This document shows positions 1 to 8,172 of a DNA stretch of 35,600 nucleotides, in pieces (positions within the stretch are counted from its first letter, which is position 1; the number at the start of each line of letters is the position of its first letter). A program made the translations under genes and the position numbers. Location: contig DIAS01000085.1 of NCBI GenBank assembly GCA_002415855.1, forward strand, positions 8,554-44,153. Direction: 5' to 3'. This stretch comes from Bacteroidales bacterium UBA5072 (lineage in GTDB: Bacteria; Bacteroidota; Bacteroidia; Bacteroidales; UBA10428). Under the pieces are notes generated by a model. That model ran no database searches and was not told where the DNA came from. It saw nothing but the letters and a program-made list of their open reading frames with translations.

Positions 1-1841
1 GAGTCAGTATCTTCAATCACATGTGCGGCGTGGCGATGGGCAAAAGTTCCACGAATCGAGTCCTGTCCGCTCAGCCTGACCGGATGACCATCATAAACGA
101 GTGATCCGTATGCAAGCAGTTCTGCAAGCGCCCAGTCGACTTTTCCTTCCGCAAGCATCATTTTTCTGTCGGCAATTAGCCGTATCGTCTTATCTATAAA
201 TTTTTCCTCCGCTGGCAGGTAATTGATCTTTTCACCAATATATCTCAATAACTCCACAGAAACCTCATTGGGAAAATGCTTGTCAAAATCACCCCTGGCA
301 GCATGTTTGAACCCTTTCCATTCGCTGTAAAGGAACCTTTGGATGTGGACTTTTCCCAGCTCTCTGGAGATCTTCAGCTTTTCTTCGAGAAACGCATCAA
401 AGTCTTTCTGTTGTTGCAAAATTTCTTCGCCGGTATAAATGCCCTGTGCAAGGATCGTATCAGCATATATGTCCCTTGGATTGGGATGTTTGGCTATGGC
501 TTTATACAGTGTTGGCTGGGTATATCTGGGCTCGTCACCTTCATTATGTCCATATTTCCTGTAGGAGAGTATATCGATGAATACATCGGATGAAAAAGCA
601 TGCCTGTATTCCATGGCCATGATCACAGTGTGAACCAGGGCTTCGGCATCATCTCCATTAACATGGAAAATAGGAGCTTTTATGACCTTGCCAATATCCG
701 TACAATAAGTGCTGGAACGGGCGTCCAGATAATTCGTGGTAAATCCTACCTGGTTGTTGATCACGATATGGATGGTTCCGCCTGTTTTATAACCGGTTAA
801 TTCCGACATCTGCACAACCTCATAAACAACTCCCTGTCCTGCAATGGCAGCATCACCGTGAATAAGGACTGGCAAGACCTTTGAAAATTCACCCTTATAC
901 TTATTGTCGATCCTGGCGCGTGAAACTCCCTGAATTACCGGCGAGGCAGCTTCAAGGTGCGAAGGATTGGGAACAAGGTGGAGTGTTACGGTTTTGCCAT
1001 CACTGAGCCTGATGTCATTGCAGTAGCCCAGGTGATACTTTACATCGCCCAGGGCTATTGTGTCTTCGTATTCTTCAGCTACAAATTCCTGGAATACATT
1101 CTCATAAGGCTTTTCAATAATATTGGCAAGAACGTTTAACCTTCCCCTGTGTGCCATCCCGATAAAGTACTCTTCCACTCCAAGGGAAGATCCCTTTTCA
1201 ATAAGGTAATACAAGGCTGGTATCAATGCCTCGGTTCCTTCAAGGGAAAAACGCTTTTGTCCCACAAACCTGCGGTGGATGAAGTTTTCAAAACCAACGG
1301 CTTTCTTCAGATAGTGGAAAATATTCTTTTTGATATCCGGAGAGAAGGTGGTTTTATTCCGTGTACTTTCAATCCTGCGCTGCAACCATTCAACCTTTTC
1401 CGGTGTACGAATAAACATATACTCAGCTCCGATCGACTGACAATAAGTTTCATCCAGGTATTGTTTGATTTCACGAAGACTGGCATCACCTATTCCGATT
1501 TCAGTTCCGGCATGGAAAACTGTATCCATGTCATTTTCCGAAAGCTGGTAATTCTCAGGGTCGAGGGTAGGGAAGTACATTCTTCTTGTCCTAACCGGGT
1601 TTGTCTTGGTAAACAGGTGACCTCTTTTCCTGTAAGCATCAATGAAGTTCAGTACCCTGAATTCTTTGTCAAGCTGCTCATTTACTGCAGTATTCCTGTC
1701 TTGAAATCTCCGTGCAAAATCAAAGCCGGTAAAAAAAATTCTCCAGCTTTCATCCAGTGATTCAGGATCCTTTAAGTACTGTAAGTAAAACTGTTCAATT
1801 GATTCAATCTCACTGCTGTTCAAAAATGAAAGCCGGTCCAT
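1..1841 (-). CDS. sucA: 2-oxoglutarate dehydrogenase E1 component (3' end outside window)
   Basis: This is the thiamine-diphosphate-dependent E1 subunit of the 2-oxoglutarate dehydrogenase complex. It decarboxylates 2-oxoglutarate and passes the succinyl group to the lipoyl E2 subunit in the cytoplasmic TCA cycle. Translating from ATG at 1841 gives 613 codons with no stop, running off the left edge. Family enzymes are about 900-930 residues, so roughly the last third is missing. Visible landmarks are the N-terminal E1 segment (MDRLSFLNSS, then LDESWRIFF), HRGRLNVLAN near residue 230, the cofactor motif GDAAIAGQG near residue 330, NNQVGF soon after, and RLSGQDSIRGTFAHRHA near the cut end. This last motif separates 2-oxoglutarate E1 from pyruvate E1. 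A TAAATTTG promoter box lies about 45 bp upstream. The E2 gene, which would be expected downstream, is not in the window. Confidence 0.96.
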   Translation of the reverse strand, partial: MDRLSFLNSSEIESIEQFYLQYLKDPESLDESWRIFFTGFDFARRFQDRNTAVNEQLDKEFRVLNFIDAYRKRGHLFTKTNPVRTRRMYFPTLDPENYQLSENDMDTVFHAGTEIGIGDASLREIKQYLDETYCQSIGAEYMFIRTPEKVEWLQRRIESTRNKTTFSPDIKKNIFHYLKKAVGFENFIHRRFVGQKRFSLEGTEALIPALYYLIEKGSSLGVEEYFIGMAHRGRLNVLANIIEKPYENVFQEFVAEEYEDTIALGDVKYHLGYCNDIRLSDGKTVTLHLVPNPSHLEAASPVIQGVSRARIDNKYKGEFSKVLPVLIHGDAAIAGQGVVYEVVQMSELTGYKTGGTIHIVINNQVGFTTNYLDARSSTYCTDIGKVIKAPIFHVNGDDAEALVHTVIMAMEYRHAFSSDVFIDILSYRKYGHNEGDEPRYTQPTLYKAIAKHPNPRDIYADTILAQGIYTGEEILQQQKDFDAFLEEKLKISRELGKVHIQRFLYSEWKGFKHAARGDFDKHFPNEVSVELLRYIGEKINYLPAEEKFIDKTIRLIADRKMMLAEGKVDWALAELLAYGSLVYDGHPVRLSGQDSIRGTFAHRHAAHVIEDTD

Positions 1842-1886
1842 TAATATGCCTGAGTTAGGTAATTGAATTGATTCATCAAACCAAGT

Positions 1887-1894
1887 CAAATTTA
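1887..1894 (-). promoter_or_regulatory. Bacteroidota -7 promoter box for sucA
   Basis: On the minus strand this reads TAAATTTG, an exact match to the Bacteroidota -7 consensus TAnnTTTG. It would place transcription start near 1880, giving a leader of about 40 nt before the E1 ATG. No clear TTTG -33 element is seen at the preferred spacing. Confidence 0.45.
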
Positions 1895-1961
1895 CTAAAC
1901 ATTTCGCTAACGATTTTGTTGCAAGGATGTTTTCAGACACTTGCCGCCTTCCACCTGTACC

Positions 1962-2927
1962 CTAGTAATACCTTCCCGGAATCAAAAACTTCCTCACATA
2001 ATCCTCCACACCTTCCTCAAGCGATAGAAAGGCTTCAGTATAGCCGGCTCTTCGAAGCTTTTTCATATCAGCTTCAGTAAAATACTGGTATTTATCCCGT
2101 ATATCAGCAGGGGTATCTATAAATTCAATCAGAGGTTCAAGGTCCATAGCCCGGAAAGTAGCCCTGGTAAGATCAAGAAAGGTACGTGCTTTTCCGGTAC
2201 CCAGATTGTATATACCTGAATCAGGGCGATTGGTGAATAGCCAGTATATTACTTTAACCAGGTCACCTGCGTAAATAAAATCGCGTGCCTGGCCTCCGTC
2301 AGGTATGCCGGGTTTGTGCGAACGGAATAATTTCATGCGGCCGGTTTCACGGATCTGTTGGTAGGCATGAAAAATGACAGAAGCCATACGGCCTTTATGA
2401 TACTCGTTGGGTCCATAGACATTGAAAAATTTAAGCCCTGCCCAGAATGGCGGACAAGTAGGCTGATCCAGGACCCATTTGTCGAAATTGTTTTTCGACT
2501 CTCCATAGGGATTCAGGGGCTTAAGTTCCCTGATTATCTCATGATCGTCATGATAACCAAACTCACCGGCACCATATGTTGCTGCTGATGAGGCATATAT
2601 TAAAGGAATGGTATGCCTGGCACAGGCTGACCACATGGTCATCGAATAGCCCAGGTTCAACCTGTCAAACACTGATTTGTCAAATTCTGCGGTGTCTGTC
2701 CTGGCTCCAAGATGAAAAACAAATTCCACCTGGCTGTGATTTTTATCAAGCCAGATAAAGAACTCATCCCGGTCAATGCAGGCAAGATATTGCGGAGAAA
2801 CTAAGTTCTTGTTTTTTTGTTCGTTATTAAAAGAGTCGACCAGGACAAGGTTACTGGAGCCACGGGTATTCATAAAGCCTGCAAGATTACTGCCTATAAA
2901 GCCCGCTGCACCTGTGATTACGATCAT
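1962..2927 (-). CDS. hldD: ADP-L-glycero-D-manno-heptose-6-epimerase
   Basis: HldD inverts C6 of ADP-D-glycero-D-manno-heptose, the last step in making the heptose precursor of the LPS inner core. The protein is an extended short-chain dehydrogenase/reductase. It starts with the Rossmann motif GAAGFIGSN at residues 6-14 and has YASSAATYG at 111-119 and the catalytic pair Tyr141/Lys145 (YGESK). The HldD-type segments NVYGPNEYHKGRMASV and DIRDKYQYFTEADMKKL are also present. The frame stays open 18 codons further upstream, but the Met at 2927 puts the nucleotide-binding strand right at the N-terminus, as is usual, and gives 321 residues. A weak -7-like sequence (TTACTTTG on the minus strand, 2951-2958) also fits the shorter start. 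No other LPS gene is adjacent. Confidence 0.93.
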   Translation of the reverse strand: MIVITGAAGFIGSNLAGFMNTRGSSNLVLVDSFNNEQKNKNLVSPQYLACIDRDEFFIWLDKNHSQVEFVFHLGARTDTAEFDKSVFDRLNLGYSMTMWSACARHTIPLIYASSAATYGAGEFGYHDDHEIIRELKPLNPYGESKNNFDKWVLDQPTCPPFWAGLKFFNVYGPNEYHKGRMASVIFHAYQQIRETGRMKLFRSHKPGIPDGGQARDFIYAGDLVKVIYWLFTNRPDSGIYNLGTGKARTFLDLTRATFRAMDLEPLIEFIDTPADIRDKYQYFTEADMKKLRRAGYTEAFLSLEEGVEDYVRKFLIPGRYY

Positions 2928-2995
2928 AGGAGTTCTTTTTGAATTATCAACAAAGTAAGTAATTTTAATGGCACAATGCAAGGCCGTAATACCGC

Positions 2996-3685
2996 TCAGT
3001 CCGCCCTCAGCTCTTCCAGGATTTCAAGTACTGTGGCTGTCAGATTGCCCAATGCGAGAGGCAGATTCCAATTGTCCACTTTGCGAATTTCGATAAAGTA
3101 GGAAATTGACCTGACCTGCAGGAAGGGTATCTTTTCCATCAGACAAACATAAAAGAATGCAGCTCCCGTCATGGTCTCGATATCACACTTGAACCGTGTT
3201 TTAACCTTCTGGATATTCTCCTGCCGGCCATGAAGCGTATTAACCGTAATCGCCTTGACAGGTATCAGCGATTCTACGACATCGATTTCAAAGTTACCCA
3301 GGCTTCGCAGGATTTCCCCGGTAAACGGGAAAGAATCCTCGTTCAATAATTCCTTTTCCCCCAAAGTGAAGAATGAGTCCTTATCTTCAAATCCCAGGTC
3401 TGCAAACTGGTCCTGTATCACATTGACAACAAACCCAAGTTCAAGAAAATAGTCGAAACTACCAGCGACCCCAAGGTTTATAGCCAGATCATAATTGAAC
3501 ATATGCAGGGTCCTGGTAAGGTGATGTGCCATGAAAATACTGCCATGACCGGTTATCAGGATATCAATATCCAGGGTTCCCAACCGGTAATTCATGAGGT
3601 TGTTGGATATCCTGGCTACGAATGTCATTTTATCTCGCAAAGGCTTTACTTCACTATTGGACGAAGCTACAAGAAGGATTTTCAT
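2996..3685 (-). CDS. mqnB: Futalosine hydrolase-like nucleosidase
   Basis: This 229-residue protein belongs to the PNP/MTAN nucleosidase superfamily and most resembles futalosine hydrolase (MqnB), which splits futalosine to dehypoxanthine futalosine plus hypoxanthine in the alternative menaquinone pathway. Seen directly: the N-terminal strand MKILLVASSNSEV, the glycine-rich turn TGHGSIFMAHHLTR at 45-58, NLGVAGSFD at 70-78, and the C-terminal stretch RKVDNWNLPLALGN typical of MqnB. Two positions are unusual. The family normally has M-E-G-A at the ribose-binding site; here it is M172-T173-G174. The ISN motif near the base is I194-S195-Y196. Loss of the Glu would be expected to weaken ribose binding, so the substrate may differ or the activity may be reduced. 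No other mqn gene is in the window. Confidence 0.8.
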   Translation of the reverse strand: MKILLVASSNSEVKPLRDKMTFVARISNNLMNYRLGTLDIDILITGHGSIFMAHHLTRTLHMFNYDLAINLGVAGSFDYFLELGFVVNVIQDQFADLGFEDKDSFFTLGEKELLNEDSFPFTGEILRSLGNFEIDVVESLIPVKAITVNTLHGRQENIQKVKTRFKCDIETMTGAAFFYVCLMEKIPFLQVRSISYFIEIRKVDNWNLPLALGNLTATVLEILEELRAD

Positions 3686-3724
3686 GTTGTTTTCAATTTT
3701 TCAGGCTGCCTAATAAAAAGTTCT

Positions 3725-3732
3725 TAATTTTG
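3725..3732 (+). promoter_or_regulatory. Candidate -7 promoter box for folE
   Basis: TAATTTTG matches TAnnTTTG exactly. It lies about 90 bp before folE, in the divergent gap between the futalosine-hydrolase-like gene and folE, and is the best promoter candidate there. The -33 region is only a T-rich run, so the match rests on the -7 box. Confidence 0.4.
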
Positions 3733-3819
3733 TTATTAAGCATTACGATTTAAAGATAAGACTTTTTGCTAATAAGCACCCCCATAAAAAAACGTGCCAA
3801 AATTTAAATCTCTGGTTCC

Positions 3820-4458
3820 ATGGAAGAAAAAAAAGCTGTCATTGAAGGGATTGTTGAAGCCGGGTTTGAGCGGATTGATAAATTCAACGGCCGAAAGACC
3901 AAATCACTGGCCTCCCTTTACAGGAAAATACTGGGTAATCTTGGTGAGGATCCCTGCCGTGAAGGATTGATTGATACACCTGAGCGGGTAGCCAAAGCCA
4001 TGCAGTTTTTCACCCATGGTTACTTCATCAAGCCTGAAGAAATACTGGGAGCATCCCGGTTTCACGAAGATTATCAGCAAATGGTAATTGTCAAGGATAT
4101 CGAGTTATACTCGTTGTGTGAACATCACATGGTTCCATTCTTTGGCAAAGCACATGTTGCCTATATCCCAAATGGTTATATAACCGGACTGAGTAAAATT
4201 GCCAGGGTTGTTGAAGCCTATTCCAGGCGGTTGCAGGTTCAGGAGCGTCTGACCATGCAAATTCGTGACTGCATCCAGGGAACGCTTGACCCGTTAGGTG
4301 TTGCGGTGGTCATTGAAGCAAAACATTTATGTATGGTTATGCGCGGTGTTCAGAAACAGAACTCGGTAACCACCACGTCCGCTTTTACAGGTTGCTTCCT
4401 CAAGGATAACAAGACACGTGAAGAATTCGTCCATATGATAGGCATCAAACTTCTCTGA
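3820..4458 (+). CDS. folE: GTP cyclohydrolase I
   Basis: FolE converts GTP to 7,8-dihydroneopterin triphosphate, the entry step to folate (and sometimes queuosine or pterin) synthesis. The 212-residue protein has the complete zinc site: Cys100 and His103 within LCEHHMVPF, and Cys171 within KHLCMVMRG. The substrate-binding segments DTPERVAKA (52-60), IPNGYITGLSKIARVVEAYS (116-135) and TTTSAFTG (184-191) are intact. Length and catalytic motifs are normal for a type IA enzyme. Its TGA overlaps the ATG of the following membrane protein by one base, so the two are almost certainly co-transcribed and translationally coupled. The folate product feeds the same one-carbon pool used by MetF and MetH elsewhere in the window. 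Confidence 0.97.
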   Translation: MEEKKAVIEGIVEAGFERIDKFNGRKTKSLASLYRKILGNLGEDPCREGLIDTPERVAKAMQFFTHGYFIKPEEILGASRFHEDYQQMVIVKDIELYSLCEHHMVPFFGKAHVAYIPNGYITGLSKIARVVEAYSRRLQVQERLTMQIRDCIQGTLDPLGVAVVIEAKHLCMVMRGVQKQNSVTTTSAFTGCFLKDNKTREEFVHMIGIKLL

Positions 4459-5033
4459 TGGATTCCGGTGAAAATAAATCTGTTTTTTTTCTCCGCAACC
4501 TCACCAAGGGACTTGTTTGGCTGGCAGTGATCGTGGCGCTCTTTGTGTTTACAAAGCACAATGTTGATAAGGAATTAATCCTTCGGTTTGAGCCCATTTT
4601 TGATAAAACCATTCTCATCCTTTTTATCTTTTCAATGTCCGAGGTGATCATTGGCATTATACCTCCGGAGGTGTTCCTGATATGGTCACTCCGTTCAGGT
4701 ATTCTGCATGAATACCTCTTATATGTCATCATCCTTACCTTGATCTCCTACACGGCCGGCCTGATAGCATATTTCTTTGGTCGTTACCTTCACAATACGA
4801 TGTTGTATAGATATTTGCACGACCGGTACCTGTCGAAATCCGCCGGGCTGCTGCATGAATACGGTCTGTACTTAATACTGGTAGCAGCCCTCACTCCGGT
4901 GCCATTTTCCGGTGTGGCCATGCTGGTAGGATCAGTTCATTATCCCGTAAAAAGCTATGTGTTATGGTCGCTGTCAAGGTTCCTGAAATTCGCTGTTTCT
5001 GCTTATGTGATCTGGGAAGCGAACATGATCTGA
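4458..5033 (+). CDS. Small DedA/VTT-like integral membrane protein
   Basis: This 191-residue protein has about five hydrophobic segments, starting with GLVWLAVIVALFVF near residues 17-30. Features that recall the VTT (SNARE-associated, DedA) family are the re-entrant-like IIGIIPPEVFLIW segment, AYFFGRYL, and the second half YGLYLILVAALTPVPFSGVAMLVG, with a proline-containing loop followed by a Gly-rich helix. DedA-like proteins are thought to move lipids or lipid carriers across the inner membrane, but this protein's substrate cannot be inferred. Its start codon overlaps the folE stop. The arrangement suggests co-expression, not necessarily a shared function. The identification rests on pattern only. 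Confidence 0.72.
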   Translation: MDSGENKSVFFLRNLTKGLVWLAVIVALFVFTKHNVDKELILRFEPIFDKTILILFIFSMSEVIIGIIPPEVFLIWSLRSGILHEYLLYVIILTLISYTAGLIAYFFGRYLHNTMLYRYLHDRYLSKSAGLLHEYGLYLILVAALTPVPFSGVAMLVGSVHYPVKSYVLWSLSRFLKFAVSAYVIWEANMI

Positions 5034-5041
5034 AGCATCAG

Positions 5042-5072
5042 CATAAGTTGTTGAAAACTTATGTTGCTTTTT
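5042..5072 (+). terminator. Rho-independent terminator after folE operon
   Basis: An 8-bp stem CATAAGTT/AACTTATG with a 6-nt loop is followed, after GTT-type linker bases and GC, by a T5 run. It starts 9 bp after the stop of the VTT-like gene. Stem composition is AT-rich, so the strength is uncertain. Confidence 0.55.
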
Positions 5073-5156
5073 GCAATTGTTTTAATGAATTTTACTAGCC
5101 ATTCAGAACGGGGAAGCCGAAAACCATAGAGTAGGCGCCATTAACTATCATTAACC

Positions 5157-5780
5157 ATGAAAAACTTTAAAAGAGTTGGAGGAATCTTTCTATTTGCTCT
5201 GTTTGTAATTTCAGGTAGTGCACAAACCGATGCCGGCAAATTCCTCATCGGCGGAAGCAGTACCTTGAGTTTCATGTCCTCTACCTATAAGTGGAAGAAC
5301 GATGATGCCAACGGAACGGATTCCAAGGAAATAGCATTCAACCTGGCTCCGCAATTTGGCTATTTTGTCATTGACGGACTTGTAGCTGGACTGGAGATAC
5401 AAATGGGCTTCACAAAATCCAAGCCCGAGGATGTCGAGAACGGGGACGAAACAGTAACTCTTATGGCAGCCGGACCATTTGCAAGGTATTATTATGGCAC
5501 TTCCAAAATTAAGCCCTACGGTCAGGCAGGTATATTTGTTGGTCTTTCTGCTGATAAATATTACGATTTTTATGAAGATGCTGATGTAACAGACAAGACC
5601 GGTATTTTCGGCTACCAATTTAAGGCAGGAGCCGGATTCTTCTTTAATGATAATGTTTCCCTTGACATGGGATTTTCATTTACCAACATGTCGGCAAAAC
5701 CTAAAGAGGACAATGATACAAACTATAAAGATATTGTCTCTCAGTTTGGCTTTGAAGCCGGAATCATTGTTATCTTATAA
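5157..5780 (+). CDS. Outer-membrane beta-barrel (porin-like) protein
   Basis: The 207-residue product begins with a Sec signal peptide (basic MKNFKR, a hydrophobic core, cleavage near SGSAQ/TD around residue 22). The mature part alternates short amphipathic strands with turns: FLIGGSSTLSFMSS, FNLAPQFGYFVIDGLVAGLEIQMGF, AAGPFARYYYG, IKPYGQAGIFVGLSA, YQFKAGAGFFFNDNVSLDMGFSF, and a terminal strand ending in EAGIIVIL. This matches the small eight-stranded OMP_b-brl / OprF-N-like barrels common in Bacteroidota. No ligand or enzymatic motif is seen, so the role (adhesion, porin or structural) is unknown. It stands alone, between the terminator of the folE operon and a strong bidirectional hairpin. 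Confidence 0.8.
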   Translation: MKNFKRVGGIFLFALFVISGSAQTDAGKFLIGGSSTLSFMSSTYKWKNDDANGTDSKEIAFNLAPQFGYFVIDGLVAGLEIQMGFTKSKPEDVENGDETVTLMAAGPFARYYYGTSKIKPYGQAGIFVGLSADKYYDFYEDADVTDKTGIFGYQFKAGAGFFFNDNVSLDMGFSFTNMSAKPKEDNDTNYKDIVSQFGFEAGIIVIL

Positions 5781-5803
5781 CAAGTAGACATTAGCTTAAA
5801 ATG

Positions 5804-5836
5804 AAACGGCCCGGAGAGTTTCTCTCCGGGCCGTTT
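5804..5836. terminator. Bidirectional terminator hairpin
   Basis: A perfect 15-bp inverted repeat, AAACGGCCCGGAGAG / CTCTCCGGGCCGTTT, with a TTT loop sits between the convergent stops of the beta-barrel protein (5780) and the sugar permease (5860). A/T triplets at both stem ends let it work on either strand. Confidence 0.85.
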
Positions 5837-5859
5837 GGTTGTATACTATGGAAATTTCT

Positions 5860-7194
5860 TTATTTATGTTTGCTGCCCACCAGTGCAAAGAATGCGATAT
5901 AAGCATAGCAAAGCACAGGAAGAATGAAGGCAAAACGAACACTCCAATTGTCCGATACGGCACCCATCAGAAGCGGTATGACTGCACCGCCCACGATAAG
6001 GGTATTGATTAATCCTGAAGCCATGCTCATTTCACTTTTATCGAGTCCGTCAACACTCAGGGCAAAGATATTCGGGAACATTACCGAGTTAAAGAAACCG
6101 ATTGAAATAACTGCCCACATGGCAACCATACCCGAAGAGCCCATGGTAACAAGCTCGAGTATAGCAGCGATAGCGGCAAAAACCGCCAGTGTAATACTGG
6201 TTTTGCTTCGGCCAAGTTGCATGGCAAGAAAGTTAACTATTGAGATACCCATGAATATCAAACCACCGTTCACGCTGCGTTCTGTAATATACCAACCGGC
6301 TACAAAGGCTAATGCCACAACCAGAAGAACGTAGGTATATTTTCTGGAAGAATCGGTTATATTCGAAAGCATAATGGATCCGAAGAAACGACCGATCATG
6401 GCACCTCCCCAGTAAATAGCAGCGTATTTGGCAGCAATGGCAGGAGTCAAACCACCCAGATCAGGAGCCGTTAAATAGGGTACAATCATAGCGGCTGTAC
6501 CCACTTCAGCACCAACATAGAAAAATATACCGAGGGCGCCCAATACCACATGCGGATACTTCCAGACACTCTTTTTTTGTTCACCTTTTGTTGATATCTC
6601 AGGCAATTTCAGAAACAAAATACCTATGCCGATCAGGATTACCAGGGTGCCAATAATAAGGAACGGAACCTGGACAGCTTTGGCGCCCATGGCAGTTCCG
6701 GCAGCTGTGAAAACAAATGCACCCAGAATAAGCGGGGCGATAGTAGTACCGATAGAATTAAGTGCCTGTGTTAAATTCAGACGGCCCGAAGCGGTCTCAG
6801 AGGAACCCAAAGCCGCAACATAAGGGTTGGCAGCAGTTTGAAGCAGCACAACTCCTGAAGCCATGATAAAAATTGCAATCAGAAAGAAAGGATAGGATGG
6901 AATATTTGCAGCCGGAAAAAACAAATAACTGCCGATACCTACTCCAAACAAACCGAGAATAACTCCCAGTTTATATCCTATTTTCTTAATGATTGAACCA
7001 CTTGCAATGGATAATAGAAAATATGTGAAGAAAAACACTCCATTAACCAATTGGGCCATAAACTCACTGAGCTGAAAAACTTCCTTAACTTTTGCACTAA
7101 GTGTGATGTTGAACGTAGTAACAAAACCAAAAATGAAGAAAATCATTGACATGAATGTCATTCCAACCGCTAGTGTATTTTTCTGTTGTGTCAT
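5860..7194 (-). CDS. Sugar MFS transporter (FucP / glucose-galactose permease family)
   Basis: This 444-residue protein has about 12 hydrophobic helices and belongs to the fucose/glucose-galactose symporter branch of the major facilitator superfamily. Family-like segments are the N-terminal helix FFIFGFVTTFNITLSAKVKE, FFFTYFLLSIASGSIIKKIGYKLGV, LLQTAANPYVAALG near 120-133, and SGRLNLTQALNSIGTTIAPL. The ANPY and NLTQALNSIG motifs are characteristic of FucP-like transporters, which use the proton or sodium gradient to import monosaccharides. The exact sugar (fucose, glucose, galactose or N-acetylglucosamine) cannot be told from sequence. It lies 87 bp downstream of metF on the same strand, but a functional link is unlikely. 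Confidence 0.88.
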   Translation of the reverse strand: MTQQKNTLAVGMTFMSMIFFIFGFVTTFNITLSAKVKEVFQLSEFMAQLVNGVFFFTYFLLSIASGSIIKKIGYKLGVILGLFGVGIGSYLFFPAANIPSYPFFLIAIFIMASGVVLLQTAANPYVAALGSSETASGRLNLTQALNSIGTTIAPLILGAFVFTAAGTAMGAKAVQVPFLIIGTLVILIGIGILFLKLPEISTKGEQKKSVWKYPHVVLGALGIFFYVGAEVGTAAMIVPYLTAPDLGGLTPAIAAKYAAIYWGGAMIGRFFGSIMLSNITDSSRKYTYVLLVVALAFVAGWYITERSVNGGLIFMGISIVNFLAMQLGRSKTSITLAVFAAIAAILELVTMGSSGMVAMWAVISIGFFNSVMFPNIFALSVDGLDKSEMSMASGLINTLIVGGAVIPLLMGAVSDNWSVRFAFILPVLCYAYIAFFALVGSKHK

Positions 7195-7281
7195 TTTGTA
7201 ATTTTTAGGTTAATAATTAGCTTGAAAACTGGCATAAGTTTACTAATTTCTACTGAAAAACGAGCCGATATTCGGGTTTTT

Positions 7282-8160
7282 TTAACTGGAACGGATAGTA
7301 CGGGGCAGTGATTCAAAAACCTCCACTGCAGCTCTTGATTTGTTCAGGGTGTAAAAGTGTATTCCCGGTGCCCCCTTTTCAAGCAGATCAACGCATTGCC
7401 TTATGGCATGGTCGATGCCAATCTGATATACCTTGTCAGCGTCATCCTGGTGAGTTTCCATCTTATCAAGGAGTTCTTCGGGAAAGGACGTAGAGGTCAT
7501 ATCCACGAACCTTTTAATCTGCTTATAACCGGTAATAGGGATGATGCCCGGAATGATCCTGCAGGTTATCCCTGCTTGTCTGGCACTTTCCGCAAAACGG
7601 AAATAGGCCTGGTTATCAAAAAACAATTGCGTGATGAGAAAATTGGCCCCGGCATCGAATTTGAATTTCAGATTTTTAAGATAGTCTTGCATGGTCGGGG
7701 CTTCCGGATGTTTTTCGGGATTGGCTGCTGCACCAATGGAAAACGAAAACTGCCTGCTGACAAAGGAAATTAATTCGCTCGCAAAGTTAAACCCGTTCTC
7801 AGGCGCTTTAAAACTGTCACTGCCCTTCGGAGGATCGCCCCGTAGTAACATCAGGTTCTCTATCCCAATCTGACTGAGGTAATTCATATCGGCTGCAATC
7901 TTGTCTCTTGAAGATCCTACGCAAGTGTAATGAGCCATGGTATTGAGACCGATCTTGTTCTGCAGGTAATCTACCAGTGTGAAAGTGCGCTCCTGGTTTG
8001 ATCCGCCGGCACCATAAGTAACTGAAACAAAAGACGGATCCAGCTTCAATAACTGTCCGACATTGATGCCAAAATCAACAGCGGAAATTTCATCCTTTGG
8101 GGGGAAAAATTCAAACGAAAAAGTCCTGTCAGCCGTAGTAAAAATGTCCGTAATTTTCAT
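7282..8160 (-). CDS. metF: 5,10-methylenetetrahydrofolate reductase
   Basis: MetF is the FAD enzyme that reduces 5,10-methylene-THF to 5-methyl-THF, the methyl donor used by MetH. The 292-residue protein has FSFEFFPPK at 14-22, including the conserved Glu17, then SVTYGAGGS at 46-54 and LLRGDPPKG at 105-113 with the FAD-contacting Asp109. The C-terminal half has GANFLITQLFFDN and the PGIIPI segment. Length matches the bacterial single-domain enzyme (about 290-300). It follows metH by only 12 bp on the same strand, so the two are probably one transcription unit with metH first. Confidence 0.97.
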   Translation of the reverse strand: MKITDIFTTADRTFSFEFFPPKDEISAVDFGINVGQLLKLDPSFVSVTYGAGGSNQERTFTLVDYLQNKIGLNTMAHYTCVGSSRDKIAADMNYLSQIGIENLMLLRGDPPKGSDSFKAPENGFNFASELISFVSRQFSFSIGAAANPEKHPEAPTMQDYLKNLKFKFDAGANFLITQLFFDNQAYFRFAESARQAGITCRIIPGIIPITGYKQIKRFVDMTSTSFPEELLDKMETHQDDADKVYQIGIDHAIRQCVDLLEKGAPGIHFYTLNKSRAAVEVFESLPRTIRSS

Positions 8161-8172
8161 GAAAGCCCAAAC

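Noticed and set aside
1149..1760. Plus-strand open frame of about 200 codons
   Set aside because: It is antisense to sucA, whose minus-strand translation carries E1 family motifs over the same bases.
7255..7285. CCGA-TAT-TCGG hairpin with T-run after metF
   Set aside because: The stem is four base pairs and the best T-run is on the strand with no gene, so a terminator was not called.
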